Shown: piece after piece, positions 49,924 through 62,067 of the stretch
Numbering within the stretch: position 1 is the first letter of the stretch
Layout: each line of letters begins with the position of its first letter
Assembly (NCBI GenBank): GCA_964057225.1
Contig: OZ059895.1
Span: 20,904,688 to 20,968,687 of the forward strand
Source of the DNA: Auanema rhodensis
Lineage: Eukaryota > Nematoda > Chromadorea > Rhabditida > Rhabditidae
DNA: 64,000 bases
Direction: 5' to 3'
The notes under the pieces: model-generated
What the model saw: only the letters and a program-made list of their open reading frames with translations
Database searches by the model: none
Told to the model about the DNA's origin: nothing
Program-made: the position numbers and the translations under genes

Positions 49924-52519
49924 CATATTAGTCTAAAAACAAATTTTTATTGATATTGGTGCATGGTAACCATGACTTTGAAATTTACGTGAACTTTAAT
50001 TTATGCTAATTAAGTGTACACATGATGTGCACTTGGTATGTAACTCGCTTCACGTCAAAGATAAAGAGATGCGGTTTTCAAAATTAGATTCCCCATGTCC
50101 ATATTAGTCTAAAAACAAATTTTTATTAATATTGGTGCATGGTAACCATGACTTTGAAATTTACGTGAACTTTAATTTATGCTAATTAAGTGTACACATG
50201 ATGTGAACTTGGTATGTAACTCGCTTCACGTGAAAGATGAAGAGATGCGGTTTTCAAAATTAGATTCCTCATGTCCATATTAGTCTAAAAACGAATTTTT
50301 ATCGATATTGGTGCATGGTAACCATGACTTTGAAATTTACGTGAACTTTAATTTATGCTAATTAAGTGTACACATGATGTGCGCTTGGTATGTAACTCGC
50401 TTCACGTGAAAGATAAAGAGATGCGGTTTTCAAAATTAGATTCCCCATTTCCATATTAGTCTAAAAACAAATTTTTATTGATATTGGTGCATGGCAACCA
50501 TGACTTTAAAATTTACGTGAACTTTAATTTATGCTAATTAAGTGTACACATGATGTGCACTTGGTATGTAACTCGCTTCACGTCAAAGATAAAGAGATGC
50601 GGTTTTCAAAATTAGATTCCCCATGTCCATATTAGTCTAAAAACAAATTTTTATTAATATTGGTGCATGGTAACCATGACTTTGAAATTTACGTGAACTT
50701 TAATTTATGCTAATTAAGTGTACACATGATGTGCACTTGGTATGTAACTCGCTTCACGTGAAAGATGAAGAGATGCGGTTTTCAAAATTAGATTCCTCAT
50801 GTCCATATTAGTCTAAAAACGAATTTTTATTGATATTGGTGCATGGTAACCATGACTTTGAAATTTACGTGAACTTTAATTTATGCTAATTAAGTGTACA
50901 CATGATGTGCGCTTGGTATGTAACTCGCTTCACGTGAAAGATAAAGAGATGCGGTTTTCAAAATTAGATTCCCCATTTCCATATTAGTCTAAAAACAAAT
51001 TTTTATTGATATTGGTGCATGGCAACCATGACTTTAAAATTTACGTGAACTTTAATTTATGCTAATTAAGTGTACACATGATGTGCACTTGGTATGTAAC
51101 TCGCTTCACGTCAAAGATAAAGAGATGCGGTTTTCAAAATTAGATTCCCTATGTCCATATTAGTCTAAAAACAAATTTTTATTAATATTGGTGCATGGTA
51201 ACCATGACTTTGAAATTTACGTGAACTTTAATTTATGCTAATTAAGTGTACACATGATGTGCACTTGGTATGTAACTCGCTTCACGTGAAAGATGAAGAG
51301 ATGCGGTTTTCAAAATTAGATTCCTCATGTCCATATTAGTCTAAAAACAAATTTTTATTAATATTGGTGCATGGTAACCATGACTTTGAAATTTACGTGA
51401 ACTTTAATTTATGCTAATTAAGTGTACACATGATGTGCACTTGGTATGTAACTCGCTTCACGTGAAAGATGAAGAGATGCGGTTTTCAAAATTAGATTCC
51501 TCATGTCCATATTAGTCTAAAAACGAATTTTTATTGATATTGGTGCATGGTAACCATGACTTTGAAATTTACGTGAACTTTAATTTATGCTAATTAAGTG
51601 TACACATGATGTGCACTTGGTATGTAACTCGCTTCACGTGAAAGATGAAGAGATGCGGTTTTCAAAATTAGATTCCCCATTTCCATATTAGTCTAAAAAC
51701 AAATTTTTATTGATATGGGTGCATGGTAACCATGACTTTGAAATTTACGTGAACTTTAATTTATGCTAATTAAGTGTACACATGATGTGCACTTGGTATG
51801 TAACTCGTTTCACGTCAAAGATAAAGAGATGCGGTTTTCAAAATTAGATTCCCCATGTCCATATTAGTCTAAAAACAAATTTTTATTAATATTGGTGCAT
51901 GGTAACCATGACTTTGAAATTTACGTGAACTTTAATTTATGCTAATTAAGTGTACACATGATGTGCACTTGGTATGTAACTCGCTTCACGTGAAAGATGA
52001 AGAGATGCGGTTTTCAAAATTAGATTCCTCATGTCCATATTAGTCTAAAAACGAATTTTTATTGATATTGGTGCATGGTAACCATGACTTTGAAATTTAC
52101 GTGAACTTTAATTTATGCTAATTAAGTGTACACATGATGTGCGCTTGGTATGTAACTCGCTTCACGTGAAAGATAAAGAGATGCGGTTTTCAAAATTAGA
52201 TTCCCCATTTCCATATTAGTCTAAAAACAAATTTTTATTGATATTGGTGCATGGCAACCATGACTTTAAAATTTACGTGAACTTTAATTTATGCTAATTA
52301 AGTGTACACATGATGTGCACTTGGTATGTAACTCGCTTCACGTCAAAGATAAAGAGATGCGGTTTTCAAAATTAGATTCCCTATGTCCATATTAGTCTAA
52401 AAACAAATTTTTATTAATATTGGTGCATGGTAACCATGACTTTGAAATTTACGTGAACTTTAATTTATGCTAATTAAGTGTACACATGATGTGCACTTGG
52501 TATGTAACTCGCTTCACGT
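49924..52519. repeat. Long-period higher-order repeat, copy 2 (about 15 monomers)
   Basis: This is the partner of 46,228-48,999, with the same sequence of types and the private ACTCGTTTCACG, GATATGGG and two TTCCCTATG marks. It has one A monomer where copy 1 has two. The match stops near 52,519, where it continues into GTGAAAGATGAAG and copy 1 into GTCAAAGATAAAG. Confidence 0.85.
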
Positions 52520-53795
52520 GAAAGATGAAGAGATGCGGTTTTCAAAATTAGATTCCTCATGTCCATATTAGTCTAAAAACAAATTTTTATTAATATTGGT
52601 GCATGGTAACCATGACTTTGAAATTTACGTGAACTTTAATTTATGCTAATTAAGTGTACACATGATGTGCACTTGGTATGTAACTCGCTTCACGTGAAAG
52701 ATGAAGAGATGCGGTTTTCAAAATTAGATTCCTCATGTCCATATTAGTCTAAAAACGAATTTTTATTGATATTGGTGCATGGTAACCATGACTTTGAAAT
52801 TTACGTGAACTTTAATTTATGCTAATTAAGTGTACACATGATGTGCGCTTGGTATGTAACTCGCTTCACGTGAAAGATAAAGAGATGCGGTTTTCAAAAT
52901 TAGATTCCCCATTTCCATATTAGTCTAAAAACAAATTTTTATTGATATTGGTGCATGGCAACCATGACTTTAAAATTTACGTGAACTTTAATTTATGCTA
53001 ATTAAGTGTACACATGATGTGCTCTTGGTATGTAACTCGCTTCACGTCAAAGATAAAGAGATGCGGTTTTCAAAATTAGATTCCCTATGTCCATATTAGT
53101 CTAAAAACAAATTTTTATTAATATTGGTGCATGGTAACCATGACTTTGAAATTTACGTGAACTTTAATTTATGCTAATTAAGTGTACACATGATGTGCAC
53201 TTGGTATGTAACTCGCTTCACGTGAAAGATGAAGAGATGCGGTTTTCAAAATTAGATTCCTCATGTCCATATTAGTCTAAAAACAAATTTTTATTAATAT
53301 TGGTGCATGGTAACCATGACTTTGAAATTTACGTGAACTTTAATTTATGCTAATTAAGTGTACACATGATGTGCACTTGGTATGTAACTCGCTTCACGTG
53401 AAAGATGAAGAGATGCGGTTTTCAAAATTAGATTCCTCATGTCCATATTAGTCTAAAAACGAATTTTTATTGATATTGGTGCATGGTAACCATGACTTTG
53501 AAATTTACGTGAACTTTAATTTATGCTAATTAAGTGTACACATGATGTGCACTTGGTATGTAACTCGCTTCACGTGAAAGATGAAGAGATGCGGTTTTCA
53601 AAATTAGATTCCCCATTTCCATATTAGTCTAAAAACAAATTTTTATTGATATGGGTGCATGGTAACCATGACTTTGAAATTTACGTGAACTTTAATTTAT
53701 GCTAATTAAGTGTACACATGATGTGCGCTTGGTATGTAACTCGCTTCACGTGAAAGATAAAGAGATGCGGTTTTCAAAATTAGATTCCCCATTTC
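52520..53795. repeat. Mosaic stretch before the three-copy block
   Basis: Monomers at 52,564 (CAAAT-TAAT), 52,740 (D), 52,916 (B with private GTGCTCTTGG), 53,092 (A with TTCCCTATG), 53,268, 53,444 and 53,620 (E). The GTGCTC mark recurs 2,992 bp later at 56,011, so this run is copied at 55,556-56,435, where the pair corresponding to 53,268 and 53,444 is absent. Confidence 0.85.
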
Positions 53796-56435
53796 CATGT
53801 TAGTCTAAAAACAAATTTTCATTGATATTGGTGCATGGTAACCATGACTTTGAAATTTACGTGAACTTTAATTTATGCTAATTAAGTGTACACATGATGT
53901 GCGCTTGGTATGTAACTCGCTTCACGTGAAAGATAAAGAGATGCGGTTTTCAAAATTAGATTCCCCATGTCCATATTAGTCTAAAAACGAATTTTTATCG
54001 ATATTGGTGCATGGTAACCATGACTTTGAAATTTACGTGAACTTTAATTTATGCTAATTAAGTGTACACATGATGTGCACTTGGTATGTAACTCGCTTCA
54101 CGTGAAAGATGAAGAGATGCGGTTTTCAAAATTAGATTCCTCATGTCCATATTAGTCTAAAAACAAATTTTTATTAATATTGGTGCATGGTAACCATGAC
54201 TTTGAAATTTACGTGAACTTTAATTTATGCTAATTAAGTGTACACATGATGTGCACTTGGTATGTAACTCGCTTCACGTGAAAGATGAAGAGATGCGGTT
54301 TTCAAAATTAGATTCCTCATGTCCATATTAGTCTAAAAACGAATTTTTATTGATATTGGTGCATGGTAACCATGACTTTGAAATTTACGTGAACTTTAAT
54401 TTATGCTAATTAAGTGTACACATGATGTGCACTTGGTATGTAACTCGCTTCACGTGAAAGATGAAGAGATGCGGTTTTCAAAATTAGATTCCCCATTTCC
54501 ATATTAGTCTAAAAACAAATTTTTATTGATATGGGTGCATGGTAACCATGACTTTGAAATTTACGTGAACTTTAATTTATGCTAATTAAGTGTACACATG
54601 ATGTGCGCTTGGTATGTAACTCGCTTCACGTGAAAGATAAAGAGATGCGGTTTTCAAAATTAGATTCCCCATTTCCATGTTAGTCTAAAAACAAATTTTT
54701 ATTGATATTGGTGCATGGCAACCATGACTTTAAAATTTACGTGAACTTTAATTTATGCTAATTAAGTGTACACATGATGTGCACTTGGTATGTAACTCGC
54801 TTCACGTGAAAGATAAAGAGATGCGGTTTTCAAAATTAGATTCCCCATTTCCATGTTAGTCTAAAAACAAATTTTTATTGATATTGGTGCATGGTAACCA
54901 TGACTTTGAAATTTACGTGAACTTTAATTTATGCTAATTAAGTGTACACATGATGTGCACTTGGTATGTAACTCGCTTCACGTCAAAGATGAAGAGATGC
55001 GGTTTTCAAAATTAGATTCCTCATGTCCATATAAGTCTAAAAACGAATTTTTATTGATATTGGTGCATGGTAACCATGACTTTGAAATTTACGTGAACTT
55101 TAATTTATGCTAATTAAGTGTACACATGATGTGCGCTTGGTATGTAACTCGCTTCACGTGAAAGATAAAGAGATGCGGTTTTCAAAATTAGATTCCCCAT
55201 TTCCATATTAGTCTAAAAACAAATTTTTATTGATATTGGTGCATGGCAACCATGACTTTAAAATTTACGTGAACTTTAATTTATGCTAATTAAGTGTACA
55301 CATGATGTGCACTTGGTATGTAACTCGCTTCACGTCAAAGATAAAGAGATGCGGTTTTCAAAATTAGATTCCCTATGTCCATATTAGTCTAAAAACAAAT
55401 TTTTATTAATATTGGTGCATGGTAACCATGACTTTGAAATTTACGTGAACTTTAATTTATGCTAATTAAGTGTACACATGATGTGCACTTGGTATGTAAC
55501 TCGCTTCACGTGAAAGATGAAGAGATGCGGTTTTCAAAATTAGATTCCTCATGTCCATATTAGTCTAAAAACAAATTTTTATTAATATTGGTGCATGGTA
55601 ACCATGACTTTGAAATTTACGTGAACTTTAATTTATGCTAATTAAGTGTACACATGATGTGCACTTGGTATGTAACTCGCTTCACGTGAAAGATGAAGAG
55701 ATGCGGTTTTCAAAATTAGATTCCTCATGTCCATATTAGTCTAAAAACGAATTTTTATTGATATTGGTGCATGGTAACCATGACTTTGAAATTTACGTGA
55801 ACTTTAATTTATGCTAATTAAGTGTACACATGATGTGCGCTTGGTATGTAACTCGCTTCACGTGAAAGATAAAGAGATGCGGTTTTCAAAATTAGATTCC
55901 CCATTTCCATATTAGTCTAAAAACAAATTTTTATTGATATTGGTGCATGGCAACCATGACTTTAAAATTTACGTGAACTTTAATTTATGCTAATTAAGTG
56001 TACACATGATGTGCTCTTGGTATGTAACTCGCTTCACGTCAAAGATAAAGAGATGCGGTTTTCAAAATTAGATTCCCTATGTCCATATTAGTCTAAAAAC
56101 AAATTTTTATTAATATTGGTGCATGGTAACCATGACTTTGAAATTTACGTGAACTTTAATTTATGCTAATTAAGTGTACACATGATGTGCACTTGGTATG
56201 TAACTCGCTTCACGTGAAAGATGAAGAGATGCGGTTTTCAAAATTAGATTCCCCATTTCCATATTAGTCTAAAAACAAATTTTTATTGATATGGGTGCAT
56301 GGTAACCATGACTTTGAAATTTACGTGAACTTTAATTTATGCTAATTAAGTGTACACATGATGTGCGCTTGGTATGTAACTCGCTTCACGTGAAAGATAA
56401 AGAGATGCGGTTTTCAAAATTAGATTCCCCATTTC
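53796..56435. repeat. 15/16-mer higher-order repeat, copy 1 (15 monomers, 2,640 bp)
   Basis: It begins with the H' monomer (CCATGTTAG and TTTTCATTGAT). The order continues CGAAT-TCGAT, CAAAT-TAAT, CGAAT-TTGAT, E, H (GGCAACC), H (GGTAACC, CACGTCAAAGATGAAG), the ATATAAGTC monomer, B, A (TTCCCTATG), CAAAT-TAAT and CGAAT-TTGAT. These twelve monomers form the core found in all copies. The last three are B (GTGCTC), A (TTCCCTATG) and E. Confidence 0.93.
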
Positions 56436-59251
56436 CATGTTAGTCTAAAAACAAATTTTCATTGATATTGGTGCATGGTAACCATGACTTTGAAATTTAC
56501 GTGAACTTTAATTTATGCTAATTAAGTGTACACATGATGTGCGCTTGGTATGTAACTCGCTTCACGTGAAAGATAAAGAGATGCGGTTTTCAAAATTAGA
56601 TTCCCCATGTCCATATTAGTCTAAAAACGAATTTTTATCGATATTGGTGCATGGTAACCATGACTTTGAAATTTACGTGAACTTTAATTTATGCTAATTA
56701 AGTGTACACATGATGTGCACTTGGTATGTAACTCGCTTCACGTGAAAGATGAAGAGATGCGGTTTTCAAAATTAGATTCCTCATGTCCATATTAGTCTAA
56801 AAACAAATTTTTATTAATATTGGTGCATGGTAACCATGACTTTGAAATTTACGTGAACTTTAATTTATGCTAATTAAGTGTACACATGATGTGCACTTGG
56901 TATGTAACTCGCTTCACGTGAAAGATGAAGAGATGCGGTTTTCAAAATTAGATTCCTCATGTCCATATTAGTCTAAAAACGAATTTTTATTGATATTGGT
57001 GCATGGTAACCATGACTTTGAAATTTACGTGAACTTTAATTTATGCTAATTAAGTGTACACATGATGTGCACTTGGTATGTAACTCGCTTCACGTGAAAG
57101 ATGAAGAGATGCGGTTTTCAAAATTAGATTCCCCATTTCCATATTAGTCTAAAAACAAATTTTTATTGATATGGGTGCATGGTAACCATGACTTTGAAAT
57201 TTACGTGAACTTTAATTTATGCTAATTAAGTGTACACATGATGTGCGCTTGGTATGTAACTCGCTTCACGTGAAAGATAAAGAGATGCGGTTTTCAAAAT
57301 TAGATTCCCCATTTCCATGTTAGTCTAAAAACAAATTTTTATTGATATTGGTGCATGGCAACCATGACTTTAAAATTTACGTGAACTTTAATTTATGCTA
57401 ATTAAGTGTACACATGATGTGCACTTGGTATGTAACTCGCTTCACGTGAAAGATAAAGAGATGCGGTTTTCAAAATTAGATTCCCCATTTCCATGTTAGT
57501 CTAAAAACAAATTTTTATTGATATTGGTGCATGGTAACCATGACTTTGAAATTTACGTGAACTTTAATTTATGCTAATTAAGTGTACACATGATGTGCAC
57601 TTGGTATGTAACTCGCTTCACGTCAAAGATGAAGAGATGCGGTTTTCAAAATTAGATTCCTCATGTCCATATAAGTCTAAAAACGAATTTTTATTGATAT
57701 TGGTGCATGGTAACCATGACTTTGAAATTTACGTGAACTTTAATTTATGCTAATTAAGTGTACACATGATGTGCGCTTGGTATGTAACTCGCTTCACGTG
57801 AAAGATAAAGAGATGCGGTTTTCAAAATTAGATTCCCCATTTCCATATTAGTCTAAAAACAAATTTTTATTGATATTGGTGCATGGCAACCATGACTTTA
57901 AAATTTACGTGAACTTTAATTTATGCTAATTAAGTGTACACATGATGTGCACTTGGTATGTAACTCGCTTCACGTCAAAGATAAAGAGATGCGGTTTTCA
58001 AAATTAGATTCCCTATGTCCATATTAGTCTAAAAACAAATTTTTATTAATATTGGTGCATGGTAACCATGACTTTGAAATTTACGTGAACTTTAATTTAT
58101 GCTAATTAAGTGTACACATGATGTGCACTTGGTATGTAACTCGCTTCACGTGAAAGATGAAGAGATGCGGTTTTCAAAATTAGATTCCTCATGTCCATAT
58201 TAGTCTAAAAACAAATTTTTATTAATATTGGTGCATGGTAACCATGACTTTGAAATTTACGTGAACTTTAATTTATGCTAATTAAGTGTACACATGATGT
58301 GCACTTGGTATGTAACTCGCTTCACGTGAAAGATGAAGAGATGCGGTTTTCAAAATTAGATTCCTCATGTCCATATTAGTCTAAAAACGAATTTTTATTG
58401 ATATTGGTGCATGGTAACCATGACTTTGAAATTTACGTGAACTTTAATTTATGCTAATTAAGTGTACACATGATGTGCACTTGGTATGTAACTCGCTTCA
58501 CGTGAAAGATGAAGAGATGCGGTTTTCAAAATTAGATTCCCCATTTCCATATTAGTCTAAAAACAAATTTTTATTGATATGGGTGCATGGTAACCATGAC
58601 TTTGAAATTTACGTGAACTTTAATTTATGCTAATTAAGTGTACACATGATGTGCGCTTGGTATGTAACTCGCTTCACGTGAAAGATAAAGAGATGCGGTT
58701 TTCAAAATTAGATTCCCCATTTCCATGTTAGTCTAAAAACAAATTTTTATTGATATTGGTGCATGGCAACCATGACTTTAAAATTTACGTGAACTTTAAT
58801 TTATGCTAATTAAGTGTACACATGATGTGCACTTGGTATGTAACTCGCTTCACGTCAAAGATAAAGAGATGCGGTTTTCAAAATTAGATTCCCCATGTCC
58901 ATATTAGTCTAAAAACAAATTTTTATTAATATTGGTGCATGGTAACCATGACTTTGAAATTTACGTGAACTTTAATTTATGCTAATTAAGTGTACACATG
59001 ATGTGCACTTGGTATGTAACTCGCTTCACGTGAAAGATGAAGAGATGCGGTTTTCAAAATTAGATTCCTCATGTCCATATTAGTCTAAAAACGAATTTTT
59101 ATCGATATTGGTGCATGGTAACCATGACTTTGAAATTTACGTGAACTTTAATTTATGCTAATTAAGTGTACACATGATGTGCACTTGGTATGTAACTCGC
59201 TTCACGTGAAAGATAAAGAGATGCGGTTTTCAAAATTAGATTCCCCATTTC
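56436..59251. repeat. 15/16-mer higher-order repeat, copy 2 (16 monomers, 2,816 bp)
   Basis: The same twelve-monomer core as copy 1 (56,436-58,547) is followed by four monomers instead of three: E, H (GGCAACC), A and CGAAT-TCGAT. H', E, the H-H pair and the ATATAAGTC monomer all fall 2,640 bp after their counterparts in copy 1. Confidence 0.93.
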
Positions 59252-62067
59252 CATGTTAGTCTAAAAACAAATTTTCATTGATATTGGTGCATGGTAACCA
59301 TGACTTTGAAATTTACGTGAACTTTAATTTATGCTAATTAAGTGTACACATGATGTGCGCTTGGTATGTAACTCGCTTCACGTGAAAGATAAAGAGATGC
59401 GGTTTTCAAAATTAGATTCCCCATGTCCATATTAGTCTAAAAACGAATTTTTATCGATATTGGTGCATGGTAACCATGACTTTGAAATTTACGTGAACTT
59501 TAATTTATGCTAATTAAGTGTACACATGATGTGCACTTGGTATGTAACTCGCTTCACGTGAAAGATGAAGAGATGCGGTTTTCAAAATTAGATTCCCCAT
59601 GTCCATATTAGTCTAAAAACGAATTTTTATCGATATTGGTGCATGGTAACCATGACTTTGAAATTTACGTGAACTTTAATTTATGCTAATTAAGTGTACA
59701 CATGATGTGCACTTGGTATGTAACTCGCTTCACGTGAAAGATGAAGAGATGCGGTTTTCAAAATTAGATTCCTCATGTCCATATTAGTCTAAAAACAAAT
59801 TTTTATTAATATTGGTGCATGGTAACCATGACTTTGAAATTTACGTGAACTTTAATTTATGCTAATTAAGTGTACACATGATGTGCACTTGGTATGTAAC
59901 TCGCTTCACGTGAAAGATGAAGAGATGCGGTTTTCAAAATTAGATTCCTCATGTCCATATTAGTCTAAAAACGAATTTTTATTGATATTGGTGCATGGTA
60001 ACCATGACTTTGAAATTTACGTGAACTTTAATTTATGCTAATTAAGTGTACACATGATGTGCACTTGGTATGTAACTCGCTTCACGTGAAAGATGAAGAG
60101 ATGCGGTTTTCAAAATTAGATTCCCCATTTCCATATTAGTCTAAAAACAAATTTTTATTGATATGGGTGCATGGTAACCATGACTTTGAAATTTACGTGA
60201 ACTTTAATTTATGCTAATTAAGTGTACACATGATGTGCGCTTGGTATGTAACTCGCTTCACGTGAAAGATAAAGAGATGCGGTTTTCAAAATTAGATTCC
60301 CCATTTCCATGTTAGTCTAAAAACAAATTTTTATTGATATTGGTGCATGGCAACCATGACTTTAAAATTTACGTGAACTTTAATTTATGCTAATTAAGTG
60401 TACACATGATGTGCACTTGGTATGTAACTCGCTTCACGTGAAAGATAAAGAGATGCGGTTTTCAAAATTAGATTCCCCATTTCCATGTTAGTCTAAAAAC
60501 AAATTTTTATTGATATTGGTGCATGGTAACCATGACTTTGAAATTTACGTGAACTTTAATTTATGCTAATTAAGTGTACACATGATGTGCACTTGGTATG
60601 TAACTCGCTTCACGTCAAAGATGAAGAGATGCGGTTTTCAAAATTAGATTCCTCATGTCCATATAAGTCTAAAAACGAATTTTTATTGATATTGGTGCAT
60701 GGTAACCATGACTTTGAAATTTACGTGAACTTTAATTTATGCTAATTAAGTGTACACATGATGTGCGCTTGGTATGTAACTCGCTTCACGTGAAAGATAA
60801 AGAGATGCGGTTTTCAAAATTAGATTCCCCATTTCCATATTAGTCTAAAAACAAATTTTTATTGATATTGGTGCATGGCAACCATGACTTTAAAATTTAC
60901 GTGAACTTTAATTTATGCTAATTAAGTGTACACATGATGTGCACTTGGTATGTAACTCGCTTCACGTCAAAGATAAAGAGATGCGGTTTTCAAAATTAGA
61001 TTCCCTATGTCCATATTAGTCTAAAAACAAATTTTTATTAATATTGGTGCATGGTAACCATGACTTTGAAATTTACGTGAACTTTAATTTATGCTAATTA
61101 AGTGTACACATGATGTGCACTTGGTATGTAACTCGCTTCACGTGAAAGATGAAGAGATGCGGTTTTCAAAATTAGATTCCTCATGTCCATATTAGTCTAA
61201 AAACAAATTTTTATTAATATTGGTGCATGGTAACCATGACTTTGAAATTTACGTGAACTTTAATTTATGCTAATTAAGTGTACACATGATGTGCACTTGG
61301 TATGTAACTCGCTTCACGTGAAAGATGAAGAGATGCGGTTTTCAAAATTAGATTCCTCATGTCCATATTAGTCTAAAAACGAATTTTTATTGATATTGGT
61401 GCATGGTAACCATGACTTTGAAATTTACGTGAACTTTAATTTATGCTAATTAAGTGTACACATGATGTGCACTTGGTATGTAACTCGCTTCACGTGAAAG
61501 ATAAAGAGATGCGGTTTTCAAAATTAGATTCCCCATTTCCATGTTAGTCTAAAAACAAATTTTTATTGATATTGGTGCATGGCAACCATGACTTTAAAAT
61601 TTACGTGAACTTTAATTTATGCTAATTAAGTGTACACATGATGTGCACTTGGTATGTAACTCGCTTCACGTCAAAGATAAAGAGATGCGGTTTTCAAAAT
61701 TAGATTCCCCATGTCCATATTAGTCTAAAAACAAATTTTTATTAATATTGGTGCATGGTAACCATGACTTTGAAATTTACGTGAACTTTAATTTATGCTA
61801 ATTAAGTGTACACATGATGTGCACTTGGTATGTAACTCGCTTCACGTGAAAGATGAAGAGATGCGGTTTTCAAAATTAGATTCCTCATGTCCATATTAGT
61901 CTAAAAACGAATTTTTATCGATATTGGTGCATGGTAACCATGACTTTGAAATTTACGTGAACTTTAATTTATGCTAATTAAGTGTACACATGATGTGCAC
62001 TTGGTATGTAACTCGCTTCACGTGAAAGATAAAGAGATGCGGTTTTCAAAATTAGATTCCCCATTTC
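59252..62067. repeat. 15/16-mer higher-order repeat, copy 3 (16 monomers, 2,816 bp)
   Basis: It starts with the third H' monomer. The core has one extra CGAAT-TCGAT monomer (59,428 and 59,604 are adjacent duplicates). It is followed by H (GGCAACC), A and CGAAT-TCGAT but lacks the E monomer of copy 2 at this place. The extra and missing monomers cancel, so the length again equals 16 monomers. Confidence 0.93.

Noticed and set aside
54931-55113. 60-codon open reading frame with copies at 57,571 and 60,563
   Set aside because: It opens because TATTAG reads TATAAG in one monomer type, and all copies follow the 15/16-mer repeat. There is no sign of a real coding gene.
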